Below are positions 20,528 through 30,171 of a stretch of 64,000 nucleotides of DNA, piece after piece (within the stretch, counting starts at the first letter, position 1; every line of letters begins with the position of its first letter). The position numbers were made by a program, and so were the translations under genes. Source of the stretch: Caulifigura coniformis (lineage in GTDB: Bacteria > Planctomycetota > Planctomycetia > Planctomycetales > Planctomycetaceae); assembly GCF_007745175.1 (NCBI RefSeq), contig NZ_CP036271.1, positions 4,228,314 to 4,292,313 on the forward strand, read 5' to 3'. The notes beneath the pieces were generated by a model that was given only the letters and a program-made list of their open reading frames with translations, was not told the origin of the DNA and did no database searches.

Positions 20528-21415
20528 TCAAAACAACGTTTGCTGCCGCGGAGCCTGCAGCTCCGCCCGGCCGGGCCAGGTGGGAAGCGGCGCCATCTGT
20601 GGGAGCCGGGCCCGCAGCAGGTCGTGGAACGTTTCCGCCATGTCAGCCGCGAAGGCGTCATCCGGAGCATGAGTGAAGACGTACGGTTCAAGCCCCGACC
20701 GGATCCAGCCGGAGACGGTGTCCGCCCAATCGGTCAACCACGGGATGGTCTGATCAACTTTGTCGCGGCCAACGACGCGGACCATAGGCCGCGGGCCGGT
20801 GACCGTCGTCCGGAACGGGGAACGAGGCTTGCGGGTCTGAGAGGCTTTCTCGGCCTCCGTCACTGGCGGGCTGGAATAGAGGGGCCGGCTGTCGAACAGC
20901 ACGCGGTCGACTCCGCGTTCCATCAACAACTGGTCCAGCGCGGTTTCCGCTCGGCCTTGGTCGAAGTAGTCGCGATGACGCACTTCCACCGCGTAGGGGA
21001 AGCCGGCGGGTAACCTTTTCAGGAACGACTGCAGTTTGGGGAACTCGCTGGCGTCGAAGGTCGGCGGCAGTTGCAGGAACGACGGGCCCAGCCGATCGGC
21101 CGCCTGCAGGACATCAAGGACCTGCAGGAACGCGCGGGTCTCGACCGTGCAGTCGGTGAGTCGGCGCTCATGGGAAACCGCTTGAGGAAACTTCAACGCA
21201 AACCGGAATCCCGGCTCCGTCTCAGCGGCCCAGCGGCGGGCCGTTTCAACCGAAGGCAAGGCGTAGAACGTGGTGTTGCCTTCGACGGTGGGAAAGACTC
21301 TCGAGTAGTCGCCCAGCCATTGGCTGCGGGGCGCCTTCGCCCGGTAGACCGTTCCTTTCCAGGCGGGGCTCGTCCAGACGGGACAGCCGATGAAGTATGG
21401 GAGACGCTCGGACAT
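20528..21415 (-). CDS. DUF72 family protein (YecE-like)
   Basis: A 295-residue DUF72 protein, predicted TIM barrel of unknown activity. Typical motifs are IGCPVWTSPAWKGTVY (9-24), FPTVEGNTTFYALPS, FRFALKFPQAVSHERRL, PPTFDAS, YAVEVRHRDYF and FTHAPDDAFAADMAETF. Full length. It lies 26 bp downstream of rdgB on the same strand and is probably translated from the same mRNA. Confidence 0.93.
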   Translation of the reverse strand: MSERLPYFIGCPVWTSPAWKGTVYRAKAPRSQWLGDYSRVFPTVEGNTTFYALPSVETARRWAAETEPGFRFALKFPQAVSHERRLTDCTVETRAFLQVLDVLQAADRLGPSFLQLPPTFDASEFPKLQSFLKRLPAGFPYAVEVRHRDYFDQGRAETALDQLLMERGVDRVLFDSRPLYSSPPVTEAEKASQTRKPRSPFRTTVTGPRPMVRVVGRDKVDQTIPWLTDWADTVSGWIRSGLEPYVFTHAPDDAFAADMAETFHDLLRARLPQMAPLPTWPGRAELQAPRQQTLF

Positions 21416-21441
21416 GCGGTGCGACGTTGGCGTCTGGCGTT

Positions 21442-22068
21442 CTACGGGCCGAGCCGTTCGAAGAGCTTCTGCAATTCGGGGATCAGCCGCCGGAACGCGC
21501 GGGCCCGGTGGCTGAGGTACTTTTTCACGATCGGGGACAATTGCCCGAATGTTTCGTGGTATTCCCGAACAAGGAAATAGGGGTCATAGCCGAATCCGTT
21601 TTCTCCCCGCGGCTCGGAGATGATCCTGCCCCGGCAGGTGTCCTCGAACGACAGGTGAATCTTTCCCGTCGGGTCCGCGACGGCGACGTGACACACGTAT
21701 CCCGCGCCGCGGCGCGCGTCGGGAACGCCTCGAAGCGCCTCCTGCAGTTTGAGGTTGTTTTTCTCGTCAGTGGCTCCCTCCCCGCTGTATCGCGCCGAGA
21801 GCACTCCGGGATCACCGTTGAGCGCATCGACCTGCAGTCCGCTGTCTTCCCCGATCGCCCACTGGCCAGTCGCGATGGCCACTTCGCGCGCCTTCTTGGC
21901 CGCATTGGCGGCGAAGGTCTCGCCGTCCTCGTCGACTTCGCCCACACCCGGGAATTCCGCCACCGATTTCAGTGGGAACCCATAGGGCGCGAGCAGGTCG
22001 CGGATCTCGCCAGACTTCTTCAGATTCCGGCTGGCCAGTACCAGGAGAGGGGATTTCGCAGACATCAA
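21442..22068 (-). CDS. rdgB: RdgB/HAM1 non-canonical purine NTP pyrophosphatase
   Basis: A 208-residue cytoplasmic enzyme that removes dITP, ITP and XTP from nucleotide pools, releasing pyrophosphate. LVLASRNLKKSGEI (9-22) is the nucleotide-binding start, and GEDSGLQVDALNGDPGV (73-89) contains the catalytic Asp (D75). ARYSGEGATDEKNN and GFGYDPYF follow as expected. Complete. It starts 9 bp after the MurQ-kinase fusion ends, on the same strand, so the two are likely co-transcribed. Confidence 0.95.
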   Translation of the reverse strand: MMSAKSPLLVLASRNLKKSGEIRDLLAPYGFPLKSVAEFPGVGEVDEDGETFAANAAKKAREVAIATGQWAIGEDSGLQVDALNGDPGVLSARYSGEGATDEKNNLKLQEALRGVPDARRGAGYVCHVAVADPTGKIHLSFEDTCRGRIISEPRGENGFGYDPYFLVREYHETFGQLSPIVKKYLSHRARAFRRLIPELQKLFERLGP

Positions 22069-22076
22069 TCGTGAGT

Positions 22077-23984
22077 TCAGGCCTGGGGCTTGGCGGACAG
22101 TGCATGTTGCGCCGCCAGGCGGAGGGCGCCAGCGACAGGTGCGGCAACGAGAACCACCTTCGAGGGCAACATGCCCCCCTCTTCCAGCCGCTTGAGCACG
22201 CCGACCCGCAGGTATTGCGAATTGACGATCAACCCGCCGGCGAGCGCCAGCGGATAGTTCTTTGGTTGCGGGCCCATCAGCTGCACGCCGACGGTCGCCA
22301 CCATCGTCGCAAGGTCCAGAATATTTTCGTCCACGATTTCTCGGGCTCTTTCATCGCCCTCCTGCGCCGACGCCAGGACGACGCTCGCCATCCCGGCGAT
22401 CCACGTGCGATCTTCGGCCTGTTCGTAAAAACGCTGGATGAAGTGCGCGGTCGAATTCACCTGCAGCCTGTTCTGGAAGCCCCGGGTCATGCTTGTGACC
22501 GGCCCTCGCCCATCCACGGCCTTCAAGGCGGCGCGAATTCCCTCGAGGGCGATGTGGTAGCCGCTTCCTTCGTCACCCAGCAGGTATCCGAACCCGCCTG
22601 CGCGAGCGGAACGGCCGTCCTGGGTTTTCCCGTAGGCGAGTGACCCGGTTCCGGCGACGAGTGCGATGCCATGACCATCAAGTCCCGGAACTGACAGAAG
22701 AGGCGCGACGTCATGCGTGACGTGGATGAGGTTCGCCAGACGCCGCTGGTCGATCCACGTCCGCAGACGCTGCTGTTCCGAGTCACGACCGGCCCCGGCC
22801 ACTCCCAGGCAAATCGAAGTTGCCGGCCGCCGGGAGAGACCGGCTGCATGGAAGGCACGAGTGACCGCGAGTTCGATATTCCCGGTCGCGGCCGCCCACC
22901 CGAGCGAGTTGGGATTGGAACCTCCGGCTTCGCCTTCGCCGATCGGCTTGAGATCGTTGAGGTCGCTGCCGTCGGCTGGAAGCCGGGCGATCCACGCGAG
23001 TGTCTTCGACCCACCTCCGTCGACGCCGATCACGAGACGTTCGCCCGCGGTTTCGGAGGTGACGGTGATCTGAGGCTCTGAGAAGTCTGGAGCCGACTCC
23101 AGGGCCCCGCGGAGCTGACCTCCGGCCTGGCCCAGCAGCCCGCGGGCCTGAACTTCGTCGACGCCGTGCCGCTGCATGACGATGGCGGCCTTCACGTCGC
23201 CGTGGCTCATCTTCAGCAGTTCGGTCGCCCTTTCGGGAGCGACGTCGGCCAGCGTCGCCACGATCCGGCGAGAGCGTTCCTGCAGCTTGAGATTGGTGGC
23301 CGACAGGTCGACCATCAGGTTGCCGTAGGTCTTCCCAAGGCGAATCATCGTCGCCGTGGTCAGCATATTGAGGATCAGCTTGGTGGCGGTTCCCGCTTTC
23401 AGACGGGTTGAGCCGCTGACCACTTCGGGCCCGACGACCGGCGCGAGCATCAGCCGGGAGACGGCGGTCAGTTCCGACTCTGCATTGCAGGCCAGGCCGA
23501 TGGGAAAGGCACCGACTTCGGCCGCGTACTTGAGCCCGCCGATGACGTAGGGGGTGCGTCCGCTGCTGGCGATGCCGACCACGACGTCGTTCGGTCCGAG
23601 CGACAGTTTCTTGAGATCCTGCACCGCCAGGTCGGGGTAATCTTCGGCCCCTTCAATGGCCCTCGTCAGCGCGGCTGGACCTCCGGCGATGACTCCGACA
23701 ACCTGCCAGGGCGGAGTGTTGAATGTCGGAGGGCATTCCGATGCATCAAGGACGCCCAGGCGTCCGGACGTTCCCGCCCCGATATAGATCAGGCGCCCGC
23801 CAGAACGCATGCGGTCTGCGATGACGTCGATGGCCGCGGCGATCTGATCGGCAATGAGCGCGATGGCCGGGGCGATGCCTGCGTCTTCGGCGTTCATGAT
23901 CCGCACGATCTCCGCTGACGACAGGCGGTCGATTTCACTCGAAGCCGGGTTTCTTGCTTCGGTCGTCAGTTGATGGAGACTCAT
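22077..23984 (-). CDS. murQ: N-acetylmuramic acid 6-phosphate etherase fused to a BadF/BadG-type sugar kinase
   Basis: A 635-residue two-enzyme fusion. Residues ~1-300 are MurQ, which cleaves the lactyl ether of MurNAc-6-phosphate to give GlcNAc-6-P and D-lactate. GAGTSGRLGVLDASECPPTF (69-88) and EGAEDY (111-116) put glutamates at 83 and 114, the positions implicated in catalysis in E. coli MurQ. Residues ~317-635 are an ASKHA-fold kinase (VIGVDGGGSKT 318-328, GTGSLAYGK, LLGDEGSGYHIALEGIRAAL), probably making MurNAc-6-P or GlcNAc-6-P. One chain could therefore phosphorylate and cleave an imported amino sugar. It is divergent from the symporter gene and heads a set with rdgB and DUF72. Confidence 0.93.
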   Translation of the reverse strand: MSLHQLTTEARNPASSEIDRLSSAEIVRIMNAEDAGIAPAIALIADQIAAAIDVIADRMRSGGRLIYIGAGTSGRLGVLDASECPPTFNTPPWQVVGVIAGGPAALTRAIEGAEDYPDLAVQDLKKLSLGPNDVVVGIASSGRTPYVIGGLKYAAEVGAFPIGLACNAESELTAVSRLMLAPVVGPEVVSGSTRLKAGTATKLILNMLTTATMIRLGKTYGNLMVDLSATNLKLQERSRRIVATLADVAPERATELLKMSHGDVKAAIVMQRHGVDEVQARGLLGQAGGQLRGALESAPDFSEPQITVTSETAGERLVIGVDGGGSKTLAWIARLPADGSDLNDLKPIGEGEAGGSNPNSLGWAAATGNIELAVTRAFHAAGLSRRPATSICLGVAGAGRDSEQQRLRTWIDQRRLANLIHVTHDVAPLLSVPGLDGHGIALVAGTGSLAYGKTQDGRSARAGGFGYLLGDEGSGYHIALEGIRAALKAVDGRGPVTSMTRGFQNRLQVNSTAHFIQRFYEQAEDRTWIAGMASVVLASAQEGDERAREIVDENILDLATMVATVGVQLMGPQPKNYPLALAGGLIVNSQYLRVGVLKRLEEGGMLPSKVVLVAAPVAGALRLAAQHALSAKPQA

Positions 23985-24096
23985 GCGTTGCCTCGGTATG
24001 TCATCCGCGCCAGAATCAGCACCCTAGTAAACGATTGGCACTCGGACCTGCAAGCCAGGGGCGAGACCCGCCCTGCAAGCAGTCGTCCCGGATACG

Positions 24097-25611
24097 ATGA
24101 ACTCTTCCCTGACCTTTCTCGACCTGATCGTCGCTGCGATCTATCTGCTGCTGAGCGTCGCCATCGGAATGTGGATGGGGCGCAACAACCGCAACATTGA
24201 CGACTACCTGCTCGGCGGACGGAACATGTCGTGGTGGGCGATCCTCGGCTCGATCGTTTCCACCGAGACGAGTGCAGCGACGTTCCTGAGCGTTCCCGGA
24301 CTGGCCTATGCGCAGGGAGGAAACTTCAGCTTTCTGCAGCTGGCCTTCGGATACATCCTCGGGCGGATCGTCGTCACGATGTTCCTGCTCCCGCTGTATT
24401 TTCGCGGTGAGCTGCTGACGGCCTACCAGATCCTGCAGACCCGGTTCGGAATCTCGACGCGGCGGATCGCTTCGGGAACGTTCCTGGTGACGCGAAACCT
24501 TGGCGACGGCCTGCGGATGTTCCTCACCGGACTCACGCTGCACCATGTCACCGGCTGGTCGATGACCGTCTGTATTCTGATCGCCGGCGGCGTCACGATT
24601 CTCTACACGCTCTATGGGGGACTGCGGTCGGTCGTCTGGAGCGATTGCATCCAGTTCGTGATCTACATGATTGCGGCCGCGGTGACCCTCTGGATCCTGA
24701 TTGATCGCATTCCCGGCAACTGGGCCGGGCTCATGGAGTTTGGCCGGGAGAATCAGAAGTTTGTGCTGTTCGACTGGAGCTGGGACTGGTCGAAGCCGTT
24801 CACGTTCTGGGCCGGCATCGTGGGCGGGATGTTTATTACGCTCGGATCGCACGGCACCGATCAGATGATGGTGCAGCGCTGCCTGGCGGCTCCGAACTGC
24901 CGCGACGCCGGGAAGGCGATGATCGCGAGCGGACTCATCGTCTTCTTCCAGTTCGCAGTGTTTCTCCTGATCGGAACGGCCCTGGCCGCGTTCTTTCACA
25001 GTCATCCTCCGGCCGCGGCGCTGTCGAAAGACGAGTCGTACCTGGCCTTTATCATGCAGGAGCTGCCGTCCGGGCTGAGAGGACTGACATTGGCCGGCAT
25101 TTTCGCGGCGGCGTTTACCGGCTCGCTGAATGCCTGTGCCTCCACGCTGATCGGTGATTTCGGAAGCCTGTTTCGAGTCGATCGCCTGTCGGAATCGCAA
25201 CGGGTGACGCTCAGTCGTGCCGCGACTTTTGTATTCGGCATCGTCCAGATGATCGTCGCGCTGATTGCCGCGGCCCTCGCCAGTGACTCAAGTCTTGTCG
25301 AGAACGTCCTGGCGGTGGCCGGACTGTCGGCCGGCGTCCTGCTGGGAGTGTTCATTCTCGGGCAGTTGCCGCTGCGCGTGACTGAGCCGGGCGCCATTGC
25401 CGGCATGGCGACGGCGCTGATCGTCGTTTTCGGCGTCTGCATCGAAACCAAGATGCCGCACCTGATCGGCTTCGAGAAGTCCCCCTTCCCCATTGCCTAC
25501 CCGTGGTGGCCGGTGATCGGCAGCGCGCTCACAGTGTTTGTCGGAATTGCAGCTTCGTACGTCAGCCAGCGCGCCACGACGGCCGCGGCAGCCGAGGAAT
25601 CAGTCGCATGA
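24097..25611 (+). CDS. Sodium:solute symporter (SSS family)
   Basis: A 504-residue protein with about 13 membrane segments. SSS signatures include the N-terminal NIDDYLLGGRNMSWWAI, STETSAATFLSVPG (~66-79, sodium-binding region), YTLYGGLRSVVWSDCIQF and SHGTDQMMVQRCLAA. Substrate is not set by sequence. Its place between the MurQ-kinase fusion and NamZ-type muramidases makes an amino sugar such as MurNAc or a muropeptide sugar the best guess. Its stop overlaps the next start (ATGATGA), indicating translational coupling. Confidence 0.9.
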   Translation: MNSSLTFLDLIVAAIYLLLSVAIGMWMGRNNRNIDDYLLGGRNMSWWAILGSIVSTETSAATFLSVPGLAYAQGGNFSFLQLAFGYILGRIVVTMFLLPLYFRGELLTAYQILQTRFGISTRRIASGTFLVTRNLGDGLRMFLTGLTLHHVTGWSMTVCILIAGGVTILYTLYGGLRSVVWSDCIQFVIYMIAAAVTLWILIDRIPGNWAGLMEFGRENQKFVLFDWSWDWSKPFTFWAGIVGGMFITLGSHGTDQMMVQRCLAAPNCRDAGKAMIASGLIVFFQFAVFLLIGTALAAFFHSHPPAAALSKDESYLAFIMQELPSGLRGLTLAGIFAAAFTGSLNACASTLIGDFGSLFRVDRLSESQRVTLSRAATFVFGIVQMIVALIAAALASDSSLVENVLAVAGLSAGVLLGVFILGQLPLRVTEPGAIAGMATALIVVFGVCIETKMPHLIGFEKSPFPIAYPWWPVIGSALTVFVGIAASYVSQRATTAAAAEESVA

Positions 25612-27938
25612 TGAAGTCGCGGACCTATGTTCGGTGCTGGATGGCGCTCGTGGCCGGAGTGTGCCTGTGCGTTTCGTCGCAGCTTCTCGCCGCTCCCCCG
25701 AAGCTGTCGGTCGTCGACCCGGCCGATGTCGGCATGGACGCGAAGCGTCTTGCGGAGATCGACCGGATCGTGGAGGAAGGACTGGCCAGGGGCAACATGC
25801 CTGGGGCGGTGGTTCTCGTCGGCCGGCATGGCGGCATCGCCTTCCGGAAGGCCTACGGCCAGAAGCAGCTGGAGCCCGAGAAGGCTCCGATGACCATCGA
25901 CACGGTCTTCGACATGGCGTCGATCACCAAGCCGATGGCGACCGCGACGAGCGTCATGAAGCTCATCGAAGAGGGGAAACTGGGGCTGGATGATCCCGTT
26001 TCGAAATACATTCCGGAGTTCGCGGCGAACGGCAAGGACGTCATCACGATCCGCGACCTGCTCACTCACCAGAGCGGATTGATCGCCGACAACTCCATCA
26101 ACGACTACGCCGGAACGCCGGAAGAGTCGTACAAGAAGATTGCGGCGCTTCCTTTCAAGGAGCCGCATCGTTCGAAGTTTATCTACAGTGACGTCAACTT
26201 CATCACTCTCGGCCGGATTGTGGAAGTGGTCTCGGGGCAGGACGTCAACAAGTTTGCCCGGGCGACTTTCTACGAACCGCTGGGAATGAGCGAAACCGGC
26301 TACCTGCCGGATGACGACCTGAAGAAGCGGGCGGCGCCGACGGAGAAGCGTAACGATGCCTGGATGCAGGGAGAGGTCCACGACCCCCGCGCCTATCGGC
26401 TGGAAGGCGTCGCGGGCCACGCGGGCCTGTTCTCGACGGTGCAGGACATTGCCGTCTACGCCCAGATGATGCTCAATGGCGGGGAGTATGGCGGTGTCCG
26501 GGTCCTGAAGCCCGAGACCGTAAAGCTCATGACGACTCCAAACCCGCTCCCCGGCGGGCGCGGAGTCCGCGGACTCGGCTGGGACATGCGGACCGGGTAC
26601 TCGATCAATCGGGGTGATCGGCTGTCCGACAAGGCGTTCGGGCACGGCGGATTCACCGGAACCGTGCTCTGGATCGACCCTGAACTCGACCTGTTCTTTG
26701 TGTTCCTCAGCAACCGGGTCCATCCGAACGGAAAGGGGAGCGTCAACCAGCTTGCCGGTCGCATCGCGTCCACCATCGGATTGTCGATCACCGATGCCGA
26801 GGTGCCGGGCAAGGTCCTGACGGGCCTCGATGTGCTGCGTCGTGACCGCTTCGAGCCACTCAAGGGGCGCAAGATCGGCCTGATCACCAATCAGACCGGG
26901 ATCGCCAGCGACTGGACGAACGAGGTCAAACTGCTGCACGAAGCGAAGGAACTGGAACTCAAGGTGCTCTTCAGCCCCGAGCACGGCTTCCAGGGGAAGC
27001 TCGACCAGTCGAACATCGGAAATTCGAAGGACGAAGCGACCGGCCTGCCGGTGTTCAGTCTCTACGGTGAAACCCGCAGTCCCACGACTGAAAGCCTGGC
27101 CGGTCTCGACACCATCGTGTTCGACATCCAGGACATCGGCGCCCGCTTCTACACCTATCCTTCGACGATGGCGAACGCGATGCAGGCGGCCGCAAAACAC
27201 GGGCTGAAGTTCGTCGTGCTCGACCGCCCCAACCCGATCAACGGGGCCGATGTGGAAGGGCCGGTGCTGGACGAAGGCAAGCAGACGTTCATCGGCTTTC
27301 ACACGCTCCCCATTCGTCACGGCATGACGGTTGGCGAACTTGCCCTGATGTACAAGGAAGAGAAAGGCCTCACGCTCGATCTGCAGATCATCAAATGTGA
27401 AGGCTGGAAACGGGGCGACTACTTCGACGCCACCGGGCTTCCCTGGGTGAACCCCTCTCCGAACATGCGGAATCTCTCCGAAGCCCTGCTCTATCCGGGC
27501 GTCGGGATGGTCGAATACACGAACGTCTCCGTCGGCCGCGGAACGGATCGTCCGTTCGAACTGTTCGGGGCGCCCTGGCTCGATGCCGTGAAGTTCGCTG
27601 CGGCGCTCAATGCGGCGAAGCTCGAAGGCGTGCGTTTCATGCCGGTGAAGTTCACTCCGACGGCCGCGAAGTTTCCCAAGCAGGAATGCCAGGGGGTCGA
27701 CATCATCGTCACCGACCGCCTCAAGCTGAAACCTGTGCGGCTTGGCCTGACGCTCGTGCAGGTGCTGCGGCGCGACTACCCGAACGACTGGAAACCGGAC
27801 GGACTCGAGAAACTGCTTCTGAACCAGGCGGCGCTGGATGCGCTGCTTGCGGGAAAAACGCCCCTCGACGTCGAAGCGGCCAACGAGGAAGCCCTGACCG
27901 GTTTTCTGCGTCGCCGCCAGTCGTTCCTGATCTACTGA
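25608..27938 (+). CDS. Exported serine beta-lactamase-like hydrolase fused to NamZ-type exo-muramidase (DUF1343)
   Basis: A 776-residue protein starting at 25608, overlapping the symporter stop by 4 bp; earlier in-frame codons lie inside the symporter gene. Residues 1-29 are a signal peptide ending LLAAP. Residues ~35-390 are a class C/AmpH-like serine hydrolase: catalytic S105-I-T-K108, YSDVNF (193-198) and HGGFTGT. Residues ~402-776 are DUF1343, the family of B. subtilis NamZ (exo-beta-N-acetylmuramidase, GH171): GLITNQTGI, LFSPEHGFQGKLDQ, DIQDIGARFYTYPSTM and VLDRPNPINGADVEGPV. In Bacillus the two activities are separate genes of a MurNAc salvage operon. The fusion would trim peptides and release MurNAc outside the membrane. 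Confidence 0.9.
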   Translation: MMKSRTYVRCWMALVAGVCLCVSSQLLAAPPKLSVVDPADVGMDAKRLAEIDRIVEEGLARGNMPGAVVLVGRHGGIAFRKAYGQKQLEPEKAPMTIDTVFDMASITKPMATATSVMKLIEEGKLGLDDPVSKYIPEFAANGKDVITIRDLLTHQSGLIADNSINDYAGTPEESYKKIAALPFKEPHRSKFIYSDVNFITLGRIVEVVSGQDVNKFARATFYEPLGMSETGYLPDDDLKKRAAPTEKRNDAWMQGEVHDPRAYRLEGVAGHAGLFSTVQDIAVYAQMMLNGGEYGGVRVLKPETVKLMTTPNPLPGGRGVRGLGWDMRTGYSINRGDRLSDKAFGHGGFTGTVLWIDPELDLFFVFLSNRVHPNGKGSVNQLAGRIASTIGLSITDAEVPGKVLTGLDVLRRDRFEPLKGRKIGLITNQTGIASDWTNEVKLLHEAKELELKVLFSPEHGFQGKLDQSNIGNSKDEATGLPVFSLYGETRSPTTESLAGLDTIVFDIQDIGARFYTYPSTMANAMQAAAKHGLKFVVLDRPNPINGADVEGPVLDEGKQTFIGFHTLPIRHGMTVGELALMYKEEKGLTLDLQIIKCEGWKRGDYFDATGLPWVNPSPNMRNLSEALLYPGVGMVEYTNVSVGRGTDRPFELFGAPWLDAVKFAAALNAAKLEGVRFMPVKFTPTAAKFPKQECQGVDIIVTDRLKLKPVRLGLTLVQVLRRDYPNDWKPDGLEKLLLNQAALDALLAGKTPLDVEAANEEALTGFLRRRQSFLIY

Positions 27939-28013
27939 CGCGCCACGCTTTTTCAGCTGTGTGCGACTGCCCCGGTTTCTACGGCGATCCTGCCTGAGAC
28001 GTTGTTACTGCAC

Positions 28014-29180
28014 ATGTCCGAACTTCGCATTGGCCTCGAGCGTGTGCAGGAATCGTGCTTCGATCCAATGCGCGGAGCACAGATCGGCCTGGTGATGAAC
28101 CAGGCGTCTGTCGATCGATCATTCCGCTATTCGTACGACGTTCTCGCCGCTGAGGGGGGCGCGAAGATCCGCGCGATCTTCTCACCGCAGCACGGCCTGT
28201 GGGGCGAAGAACAGGCGAACATGATCGAGACGCCGCACGGGCACACGCGGCTGCCGATCGAAGTCCCCGTGTTCAGCCTGTACAGCGAGACGCGGCGTCC
28301 TGCGCCGAAGATGCTCGAGGGGCTGGATGCTCTCGTCATCGATCTCCAGGACGTCGGCACTCGAATCTACACCTACATCTGGACCATCACCCACTGCCTG
28401 GAAGAATGCGCCGCGCGCAGGCTGCCGGTGGTGCTTCTGGATCGCCCGAATCCGCTTGGCGGCGGCGTGGTCGAAGGCCCGGTGCTCGATCCCGCATTCC
28501 AGAGCTTCGTCGGCCGCGCGCCGATTCCGATGCGGCACGGGCTCACGCTGGGGGAACTCTCCAGCCGCCTGAATCGCTCAATGGGCATCCACGCCGATCT
28601 GACGGTCATCGAGTGCACCGGGCTCGACAAGAACTCGCTCTGGCCGGACCTGAAACGTGACTGGATCATGACGTCGCCCAACATGCAGCGCTGGGAGACT
28701 GTTGTGGTCTATCCCGGCCAGGTGCTGCTCGAAGGGGCCAATCTTTCTGAAGGCCGTGGCACGACCCTCCCGTTCGAGTTCTGCGGCGCTCCCTGGATCG
28801 ACCCGTTCCGCCTCGCCGATGTCCTGAACGAGCAGCAGCTTCCCGGCGTCTCCTTCCGCCCGGTGAAGTTTCGTCCGACATTCGACAAATGGGCCGGCCA
28901 GAGCTGTGGTGGGGTGGCCTTCCAGGTCACCGACGTCCACGCGTTTCGGTCGTACTCCGCCACGCTCCACCTGTTTGCGGCCGTCAAATCGCTCTATCCC
29001 CGCGACTTCGACTGGCTCCCGCCGCCGTACGAGTACGAGCGCATCAAACCGCCGATCGACATCCTGTCCGGATCCTCGGCGCTCCGGGAATGGCTCGCCT
29101 CCGAGAGCGCAGGCCTGGTCCCGCCGATGGAACTCATCGGCGACCGGTCCGCTCAGGCCTGGGCCCGCGAGTCCGAGTGA
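28014..29180 (+). CDS. namZ: NamZ-type exo-N-acetylmuramidase (DUF1343), second copy
   Basis: A 388-residue DUF1343 protein from the ATG at 28014; an ATG at 28002 would add four residues. Motifs parallel the fused copy: IGLVMNQASVDR, IFSPQHGLWGEEQANM, DLQDVGTRIYTYIWTI, LLDRPNPLGGGVVEGPV and PNMQRWETVVVYPGQVLLEG. No signal peptide is evident, unlike the fused copy, so this one may be cytoplasmic and act on imported disaccharides. It follows the fusion by 75 bp and is probably part of the same transcript. Confidence 0.88.
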   Translation: MSELRIGLERVQESCFDPMRGAQIGLVMNQASVDRSFRYSYDVLAAEGGAKIRAIFSPQHGLWGEEQANMIETPHGHTRLPIEVPVFSLYSETRRPAPKMLEGLDALVIDLQDVGTRIYTYIWTITHCLEECAARRLPVVLLDRPNPLGGGVVEGPVLDPAFQSFVGRAPIPMRHGLTLGELSSRLNRSMGIHADLTVIECTGLDKNSLWPDLKRDWIMTSPNMQRWETVVVYPGQVLLEGANLSEGRGTTLPFEFCGAPWIDPFRLADVLNEQQLPGVSFRPVKFRPTFDKWAGQSCGGVAFQVTDVHAFRSYSATLHLFAAVKSLYPRDFDWLPPPYEYERIKPPIDILSGSSALREWLASESAGLVPPMELIGDRSAQAWARESE

Positions 29181-29227
29181 AGCGTCCCTGCCTCTCGAGG
29201 GAGGCTTCGACGCGGATGCGACGTGAT

Positions 29228-30115
29228 CTATCCCTTCAGCAGGGCCGTCAGCGCCCCCTTGAGATCGGGGTGCATGTATTCGTATCCGGCCGACTGCAGC
29301 CGGGTCGGCACCACGCGGGTGCTCGAGAGAATCAGTGAATCCGCCATTTCTCCGAGGGCGAGGCGGGCCGCGAATGCCGGCATGGGGAGGAACGTCGGCC
29401 GATGCAGGACGCTTCCCAGGGCACGTGTGAACTCCGCGTTGGTCACCGGCTGCGGGGCGACCGCGTTCACCGGGCCGGAGAGTTCGGCATGCGTGAGCGC
29501 AAAGAGAATGACCCGCACTGCGTCGTCGAGCGTGACCCAGCTCCAGTACTGTTTGCCATCTCCCATGTTCCCGCCGACGCCCAGCTTGAACGGCGTCAAC
29601 ATCGCGGCCAGAGCGCCGTCTTCCGGAGTGAGAATCATCCCGAAGCGCAGCAGGACGGTCCGTACGTCCGCCTTCATGGCCGCTGCTTCCCATTGCCGGC
29701 AGACGTCCACAAGAAACCCTTCCCCCGCTGCGCTCGATTCACTCAGCGCCTCACTCCCGCGATTCCCGTAGATGCCGATCGCCGATGCCGTCACGAACAC
29801 GTTTGGTTTCCCGGACGAACGGGCGATCGTGTCCGCCAGAAGTCCGGCCGTCTGAACGCGGCTCTCCAGAATCCGTTTCTTCTTGGCGTCGTTCCAACGT
29901 CCCTTGCCGATGTTGTCGCCGGCCAGGTTGACGACGGCGTGTACCCCCTCCAGGACGGACGGATCGAGCTTTCCAGCGGCGGGATCCCAGAAGCGCTCGT
30001 CGGCCGATGTCGGCTCACGACGGACCAGCCGCGTCACACCATGTCCGGAAGCCCTCAACAGCCGCATCAGGTGCCGACCGACAAGTCCGCTCGATCCGCT
30101 GATCAGGACGTTCAT
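29228..30115 (-). CDS. TIGR01777 family sugar-nucleotide epimerase-like protein
   Basis: A 295-residue protein of the YfcH/TIGR01777 extended SDR group. The ATG at 30115 gives MNVLISGSSGLVGRHL, the Rossmann dinucleotide-binding start. An upstream ATG at 30184 would add 23 unlikely residues and overlap a terminator. Other motifs are VVNLAGDNIGKGRWN, VFVTASAIGIYGNRG and YWSWVTLDDAVRVI, and the C-terminal DUF1731-like part contains YEYMHPDL. Substrate unknown. It converges with the NamZ gene. Confidence 0.92.
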   Translation of the reverse strand: MNVLISGSSGLVGRHLMRLLRASGHGVTRLVRREPTSADERFWDPAAGKLDPSVLEGVHAVVNLAGDNIGKGRWNDAKKKRILESRVQTAGLLADTIARSSGKPNVFVTASAIGIYGNRGSEALSESSAAGEGFLVDVCRQWEAAAMKADVRTVLLRFGMILTPEDGALAAMLTPFKLGVGGNMGDGKQYWSWVTLDDAVRVILFALTHAELSGPVNAVAPQPVTNAEFTRALGSVLHRPTFLPMPAFAARLALGEMADSLILSSTRVVPTRLQSAGYEYMHPDLKGALTALLKG

Positions 30116-30171
30116 CTCATACTCCTCGCGCCGGGCCGCCAGTCCCAAGTGTAGGCGATTGCGAAATGAAA

